From assembly GCA_002633005.1 (NCBI GenBank), contig NMRA01000267.1:242286-306285 (forward strand): 64,000 bases of DNA, in the 5' to 3' direction. Positions 13,301 through 22,300 of the stretch are shown piece after piece (positions within the stretch are counted from its first letter, which is position 1; each line of letters begins with the position of its first letter). The notes beneath the pieces were generated by a model. The model was not told the DNA's origin. It searched no databases and worked only from the letters and a program-made list of their open reading frames with translations. Origin of the DNA: Phoronis australis. Its lineage: Eukaryota > Phoronida > Phoronidae. Both the position numbers and the translations under genes were made by a program.

Positions 13301-16300
13301 GAAAACATGGCTGCGAAGCCGTAAAATGTGTTTGAGCCTATAACTTTAGAAAAACGCAATATTTTCAAGAAATGTTTTACCGCTGTTTATAGATCCCATA
13401 GGACTACCTATGTGCCAAATTTGGTGAAAATCGGCTGACCCCCACCTTGCCGCTCATGGCTGGTGCTCTCGTGGACTAGTACTTAACTATTTTCAGGAGA
13501 TGTTACAAATTCAATGCACAGTTATCGTTGTTTTCATCTTTGTTATCACTTTTCAAGTAATAAATAGTTACATTTAAAACTGTTTCTTTTACTAGAAAAA
13601 ACTTGCAACCTAACGCGCAAGTACATACAGAAAGGATGTGATCCGCGGCGTGAACAGTCTGAGTAAAGTATTTAAAAAGTCTACCAAAAGAATGAAAGAA
13701 ACTTGGGAATTATGGGATAAATACAAAATGTACCTCGATTGGCGTAGATGAAGTAATACTCCACTCGTATCGACCGAGACCGAAGGTCAAGATCGATACG
13801 CGGAATAATGTCTTGTGGGATATTATACTTGATATTACTTCATGTAAGCCACTCTCGGAACGTTTTATGTATGTATTGTGTCGGTAAACGTACTTTCAGT
13901 TGGTTTTCAGTTAAACTGCTGTTAACCCAGGTAAGCGGGAATTCCGAAACAGTGATCCAGTACAGAGAAAGTAGTCCGTCGCAAGCGACTTTATTTGTCA
14001 GTAGTTAATTGTCGGTAGACCAGTCTTGCAGGTGTGCTTTTAAGTACAGTGTATACGTAGTTGGGTGGTATAAATACAGATTATTACATGGCGAAGTCGT
14101 TATCCCCGTAATCTAAAGCCCTCGTAGATTTTGTAGAATTGTGTATAATTCTACAATTCCACGAGGGCTGGAGATGAACGATAAACATTGTAATGAATCA
14201 TCTACCTTTCTCGACTCGCCTTTGCTTTGTAGACCTAACTACTTCTCATTTCAGAGTCCCGGGTCGCGGGTAGTGACCTTTTAATAAAGGCCAAGTTACT
14301 CTTGTTAAAAGAATGTTTTTACTAAAAAACCAATTGAAAATTTAAACAAAATAGAAGTGAATCTATACAATACGTTTTAAGCAACTGGTCTAGCTTACTA
14401 CAAATCTTATCACGCTAAATTCCCACCGTGAAAAAATCGTCTGCTAAAGTAGTTTACCACTAGTTACTGAGTATAATGTCCAAGTTAAAGGATCCCGAGG
14501 ACACGTTACCCGCATTCAAAAACTAGAGATAAACGATTTACAAGTGAGGGAAAATGACAGATACATTTTACTGAATTAAAGATGTCGTTTTTATTGAAAT
14601 TGAGCGACTTATTTTGCATAGCGTATAAATGTCGCTACAATGCCGTTTGTTGAACATGCTATTATTGCCGTCCCCCCATTTAAGTATTCTATTTTCACGT
14701 TCGACGACTTGAGCTGCGGTAGCGCAGCGGTTAAGTCGACGACTCGGAACTATTGCGAAGCAGGTTCGAAACCGGCCTCGGGTTAACGCCAAAAATGTGA
14801 TTCAACGCGCGTTGAATAACTAAATATTGCGCGTGTTGAATAACTGATGTATTGGCCGTCAGGTGATAATGTGGAATCACCACATACGTCTTCATACGGC
14901 TGTGCAATAACCGTATCACGTGAGCGTCCAATAACCCAAAGGGTTGCTGCTGAAATTCCAAGTGTTTAAAGCCTTACTTCAACGGAATTTTGTTATTTTA
15001 GAGGTATTGGTCAAACCAGATAGTCCTAGTAAAATAAAACGCCAGTGCAATCACGCAAATGTGAGCCAGTCAAATGATGGATGAAGCTGCCTTTACGTGC
15101 CATATTGCGTCACCGCGAGATCCCAGCACAAACAACAAAAGGCCGATAACAGTTGGGTCTGAACAGAACATCATAAGCGGATTTAGGGGCCCCCCTTGGC
15201 TGCCGAAAAAAATAAAAAGAGGAAATGTTGAGTTCATTAAGTAACCCCGGCAATTAACATAAGGCTGAGGGGGTCTCAGACCCCATTGCAAGAGCCCGAC
15301 CCAGACGACCTGCGCAATCGTTTTTTAGTCCTCCGTTTGTTTTTTAGTAGGAGGACCAGCAATTCGAGCCCCGCTATCTTTCAGTCCGGGTGGGCACATG
15401 TAATCGTGCATTCTGCAGTTGCTCGAGACAAAATGTTGTGGCCCCCTTATGATATCCTAGATCGGCCAATGAACACCATTGCCTGCGGATGTTATTCGCA
15501 GCTGTTTGAATTCACACTTGATTCTCGCGGTGCCGTAGACAAAAGGAAACCAATACGCCTAACACTCCGTTACATTAGGCAATTTATGGCACTAGTTGGC
15601 TCAGAGCGATGCTCTTAACACACTGTAAGAACCAAATTTACTGGTGTTACTGTTGAAAATAGGTTTTAAGCTGAATAAATTACATGAATTTACACTTTCA
15701 AAAACTAATACACTGGAGAGGATTTGATAATTTAAGTTCTCCTCACACTAAACGAACATTTTTGCCACTAAACAACCTTTCTTGTCACTCCTTCTTTTCA
15801 ACTCGATCGTTCACGATAGCCGGTGAAACTGATCATTGTAAACTGCAGTGACGATCTGTTTTCATTATTTTGTGGTGTAAAAATTGCAGTGGTAGAATCT
15901 AATTAAACTCAATCAATTCATAAAATCAAAAAATGAACAAAACAAGAAAAAAGACCTCGAGCGCCATCAGAACTTTTGAAACCCGACTTTTCAGTGTCGT
16001 TGTATTCCTACACGTATTGGCCAATGAGGAGGAAATTAAGTCTCAGCAAAGAAACGAGGGTTAGAGCTTACTGAAGCATGTGGTTGCTGCGCCGTGTGAG
16101 CAATACATACTCACACGGCGCATCAACTTCGGCTAGTAACACATCCATATATAAACATGTAGGTTAACATGTATTTATCTTTACCCCATATATGTGTGAA
16201 TACGACCACTGAATACGTCGCGAAATGCTCCATTGGACACGGAAAAGTAGAGCCAAGAGGCCGTATTTCAGGGTTGGTGTACAATCTCCTGGTGCAGTAA

Positions 16301-19300
16301 TTTAGGTACATTCATTCGGGCTATCTAAAGCATTGACCCGAGACGTCGATCCCGAAAAAATCAGTTTTACTGCTGTAAAAAGTATAAACTTTCAGCAAAG
16401 ATGTTAGGAGTTATCCACAGGGCCTCAAATATTGATGAAATCGAACAAATAGTTCAATGTATTCCAAAATATGGTTTGGGCGGAAAATATGGAGCACAAG
16501 CTTTTTTCATATGTACGTGATAACGAAACAGCGTGAGAAAATCAGATTTCGACACAATGTGTGGTGTCTCGCAGCTCATAAACCCCATGATGGTATTCAA
16601 ATCTTTTAGGAGATTGTTTTGAAGGTATTAGGCTTATACAAATATGAAAACACTGGCTTGATACAGACGTTTTTTTAAATTTGTTTTTGCAGAACGCCGT
16701 CTTGAACCATCATTCCATTACAGTAAAAAAGCAAGTATAATTGCATAGATAGAATAGAACTACAAAATGATATCAAAATCATCTCTGTAGGTTGAATAGT
16801 TATTGAAAAATGAACGTTTTATTAGCGCGTGCTTCGTTAAGCCATAAATCTCTAATTGGGTAGCCCATCGTAAAATTACACTTGTATAAACCTCGTGGTG
16901 TCTAACAACTGCACCAATTTTGAAGAGAATCTGTGACATGATGTTTGTTTGAAAATCTGACATGGCATAACCCAGAGTTGGCGGTCAGTGTTCTATAGTC
17001 TATGGTCAATCCATGTCGCTTAAAAATTTTTCGCACCAGCAAGATTCCGCGCTTTTGTCGAGAACAAAGCTTGATAAATAAGCATGCGCCAGTAGAAAGG
17101 ACATGCACCTTTGCCTGACATCAGATCTTAGGAACATACGCATACATTCGGAACACTTGAGTAAACAATTTTCTGTAACGGAATTTTGCATCTATTTTTT
17201 TCGAGGTGATACATATTTATTGAAGAATACACAGAACGCACAAGAAAAATAATGAAATCGCGAAGCATCAGTTATATCTGGGTTGTTGACAGTACATCGA
17301 TGCAAGTAGTATATACAGAGAACTATCTAATATAAGTATTCAAATATTTAGACATGATATTAAAAACAAAAACATGTACGTAATCTCGTTTTATGAAATG
17401 TGCAAACACACGTCGTGGCTCAAGACATCTTAGTTTACTTTGTGTTAGTGTAGCAATTGGTTTGGTTGTAATTTATAGATGGCGCTGCATATTGTGTTAC
17501 TACATAAGGAAGGCTCCGTGAAAATGCCAGAGCAATAGGCAGTCATTAGGGATATACCCACCGTCTTTACCCCTCAAAACTCTTTGAATAATTCTAGGAC
17601 AAATGCCCGTCAAATAGAATAAAGGCAACTACAATCCGGTGTGGGCCAAATTATGCATTTTTATTTAGACACAGGATCATGTACGCGTTTGTTGAATATT
17701 GTTCTGCGTTTTGAAGCCATCGCAGAGTCATGGATTGCAAAGCAGCAGAATGTGCAATGTGCGTGATCCTCTTCATTTCATCACCAGTCACAACAAATCC
17801 AATGTGATCCCATTAAGAAGTCGGGTTAGGAGCAGCAGCTGAAAGAACCGCAAACTCTTCTATTTCCTGTGTCTCCAATTCCAACTAAGGAATTCAATAT
17901 TCTCCTTGTCTTTTTAGTTATCCGTTTCCGGTACACCAATTCACTCATGGTACGACAGTTTATCCGGCGGTTTCTCCGTTTCTATCAAAAGGGATGATTT
18001 GACCGGAAGCCAGCTGTCTGGAAATAAGGTGCGTTGTCATGATCAAGCCAGCCCGCTAACCGTGTATAATCATGTTCGTTGAAGTATAGGAAACACTATT
18101 TTGTGTAAATATGTCGTAGTTTCTGTGTCAGTAATCACAGGCGGATTTGGGGACAGGGGACCCGCCCTCCTCTCTACGGACACGACCACAAAGGGGTTAC
18201 GAGGAATTTTCCTCGTTAGAAATTTGTGGGTTGCCCCCTTTGCGACATCCTAGATCCGTCAGTGATAATCACGTGGCCGTGGGCGATAATTACCAGTATT
18301 AATTTGTCACAGTTTTGTGCAATTCTTTCAGGCCAGGAAGCTGGAATTTTTGCTAGCCGACGCCATTGAAAAGGGTTACAGTCACTTGGTCACCGCCGGT
18401 AGTGAGCAGTCCAATCACTGCAGAGCTACAGCTGTTGCTGCTGCGCAACTAAAACTCACCTGCCACTTATTTCTGCGGTCAGACGCGTCGGTAATTAAGA
18501 CTGATTGGTGTCAAAATATAACCTACGATCTCATCAAAAGACTTGCAAGATGCTAAATAATTTCAACAAAACTGTAAAAACAAGAACGACTTTTAAAACA
18601 TCTTCTTACGCAAACGCTTAGAGGTAGAAATGTTTTTTTCCAATACACAGTTTGTTTGACAATGCGTGCTAAAAAAATCTGTAGCTCTATTTTAGAAGTA
18701 TCTGAGCACTACTTCACTTCTGAAACTTTGTTTTAAATGCCTAGTTTAATATTTTGTGTTCAGCACGTCACATAAATACCATACGACATATAATTTCACT
18801 GCAGAAACGAGTAAGTGCACATATGTCAATGATGGATCGGACAATTTTGTTACTTCAGAACGCTCAAGATCTCAGTCACCGCGGCAACGTTTTACTAAAC
18901 AGGATGGCGGGTGCCTATATGTACGCAGTGCCCAAGACGTCTGAATATGACAAGGATGTTAAAGAGCGGATGGACACGCTTGCAGGTCAAATACAGTGAG
19001 TCTCAATGGCTGCGAAGCCCCGTTGATGAATACCAAATCGAGTTTGCCCTTTTTACAATGTCAGGTTGCGTTTTAGTATAAGGAAACGGAAGCGTCAACC
19101 CAGGGTAGCGTTCTACACATCACGTTTCTAACGAGCAAAATCACGCAAGTAAAAGGCGAGCATTTCGCAAGCAAACTCATAACTAAGCGAAATGGCCGCC
19201 ACAGAGGTGATGATCGACGAGAATGAAATGTTGAATTATGGTTAGAACTGAATTAACTGCTTCCGTTACATAGACAAGATACTTCACTGAGTTTGTCTGT

Positions 19301-22300
19301 TCGTCTCTTTATAATGTCCCGAGTGTCCTTAATTGCAGGAAAAGTTTGACGAGAAAAACTTATGTCATTTGTTTTAGAAATATAAGCTTACAGAGAAGAG
19401 TTTTCCTGGCATTGTGTGGTTTTTGCACACAAAAGCTGTTAAGGAACGATTTAGAACGAAAATTGGCAAGGCAGGTGTTCTCATCCAGATGTTAGTTTCC
19501 TTGAAAAAAAGAAATAGTTTTTCTGCTTTCGGTATTGTTTTCTTGTAGGCGTAAAACTGGCGAGAAAAGTTATCTCATTCCAGTCGGGGCATCCAATGAA
19601 GTTGGAATGTTTGGTTACTTGAATGTTTTCAGTGAAATGATTGGCCAGGTATGTCTTTCTTCTCAAAATGCATATCTGTTAAATAGAATGCATACATGAG
19701 AGTCTACGTCGAATTTTTTTCAGAGTTTTCCGAGCGAACATTCATTAAAGGGACATTGTCGTTTTTACGACCGATAAACACAATTTTAGGGTTATTGTTG
19801 AATTGCATAGAAGTTATAATCTTCGAACAGAGCTATAAAGCATAGAGAATTCTACACTAGTCTCAGGTTTATGACATGGGGAAAACCTCTTGGAAATTTT
19901 GTCGAAATACCGAGGCTTGCAGAGGGATTTTTTCGGAATTCCCAAGAGGTTTTGCCTATGTCATAAACCTAAGACGAGTGTGTTTTCTCACATGAACCGT
20001 AAAAACGATCTTTTTTGCCGAAAAACGACGTGTCTAAAACTTTCAACCACATGACGCAACCTTTTTAAAAACACGCTTGCGCAATGTTAAGTAAAATAAG
20101 TTACTTTTTGTTAATAGTTTTTCTTATAATGAACAATTGTAAATTGCATTCAGCTTTCGTAACTTATGTTCAAGTTAGAATCTCATAAATAATCTTTGAA
20201 GTTGTAATACTAAAACTTAACAAACGTTTATAAATAACAGTCAGCAGGGCTTCCCCGCCCTTGAGTACTGAACTGACCTTGACTGAGTCAACACAGTTAA
20301 AGAGTCTCACCGCGTTTCTGGAGTTGAGGTTCGTCTCCGTTTGAATGAACGTGGATATTGAGTTCGCCTCCGAAGATTGGTCCGTAAAAGATTTTGTATG
20401 CATGTCTTTCCGACTGGGAGTGCATACAGTTGCGGCACTCGACTTGTCAGTCAAAACCTAGTCATATTCTCGGAATTTCGGCATTGTTTGGTTGGCGCGC
20501 GTTTGGTTGTTTGTTTTACTGTTTTGCAGACGATAAAATGTAAAGGGCATGGATTTCTACTTTGCGCTACTTTGTGATTCGCCCATGTAATATCAAACAA
20601 ATTACGTACTCGGTGATATTATAACCAGTCATGTCGTAACACATTCCAGGTCCCGTGAGAAAGCAGAATCCGTTGCGTTATTATGGATTTATTCTCCCCG
20701 TTGTCTACCACACATTCGTTAAATTCAAGACCGGTGTCCTTACCATTTAAATACTCTGCTAGTTAGAATTTAGCGTAGCGGTTCAGCCTTTGGCTGCTAC
20801 TGCGGACGTATTGGTTTCAAATCTGTGCTGCTGCTAATTTCTGAAATATTAACTGAGAATGTCCCTTTAAGCAAAATGTATGTATATTTATAGCTTTTTT
20901 GTTAAAGATAGTATGATTTTTGAACTGTTGCCAACTATTTTGATTTGCTAATTTTTCATTATTTATCAACAGTGCATTTTGTTCAGCCCCCGCTGTCGCA
21001 AACAATGATTTTTAGAAATGCCGATTGACCCACTACTCCATTATGTAATGCCTTTCAGGGTATAGTTCCCTCGGTACTGCCACGAGTACAAATTAACAAG
21101 TTTCTTTTTTTTCCTTGAAACAGGGTCTTCTCGAAAGATTTGACGACATCGTGTTCGCTTGTGGAAGTGGAGGTACCGCCAGTGGTCTAAGTATTGCGAA
21201 TTATCTCACAGGGTCCAAACTCAAGTACGTTTTATACTGTTAAACGGTTAGAAGTGGAACAAAGCTAAACAACTTAATTTTGGTAGTTTTACCGACCAAG
21301 TAAATCATCGACCAATACTCAACTTTCACCTGTGGCAAGTATTAACAGTCATTTTTGGACATATGTGGTTGCAAGACACACACACTTTGAATAAATTGCT
21401 TCGGAATTCACGACTATGCGGCCGCGTCTCAAATAATTTTTTCACAAGTAAAAAGTGTTATGTCTTCTGACGCTGTTTAAAGAGATCGTTAACATTAAAA
21501 TGATATGGAAGTTGGTTAGATGTTGTTTGCTTATTTATGCATTCTATGAGTTTATTTGCTGCAGGGTACACGGTATCGTCATCCTCGACGAGCCGGCCAG
21601 TTACTTCTATAAACACATTGACGACGTACTGAACTCTGTGGGTCTGTGTAACGTTACTGGACGAGAGGTGGTCGATATAATAGAAGGGTACATGGGCGAA
21701 GGATATGGCGTCGCCACAGAAGAAGAATTGGGTATGAATTTTTTGGTTATTTGAAAACAGAAAGATGCTGATTACACGACGTGGTGGTGTAGTGAGATCG
21801 TTCAACTTCCAAGTCACTGCGCGGTACTTTGGTCATTTCTGATATCAAAACTTCAAATTTCAGTTTGAACTCCAGTTAACCGTTTATATCTCTTGATATT
21901 GAGTACAAAATTTGTATTATGTTAACTTCAATCATAACGTAACAGCAACATTAAAAGTGGCGGCATGGGCAGAATGTTGTTCAATTGATATCGGCACTGT
22001 TTTGCGCGCACAAGGTCTGCAGGCCCTGTCAAGCCACCCGAGCACTCACCGGAGGCGTCGATAGTACAGTGGGTCATCCCACGCAGGGAAGGAGGGAGAG
22101 GGAAGGGAAGGAGAGAAGTGGGCAAGCTGGCAGCATGCATCGACAACAGCTGCAGCAGAAGTAGCTGTGACCAAAACACCAACGGTCGTCCTCTTTTTTC
22201 TACAGTTAGTTTCACTGATGATGAATTCTGTTAATTAGTAAATGGTTTGATAAGAATTTGTCTCGCCTGAGTTGTACTTCAAGCTAAGTTGCAGAACGAG

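Noticed and set aside
15286-15618. 110-codon plus-strand open frame
   Set aside because: It runs from inside a hAT-like MITE across its boundary into the flanking TTAA MITE.
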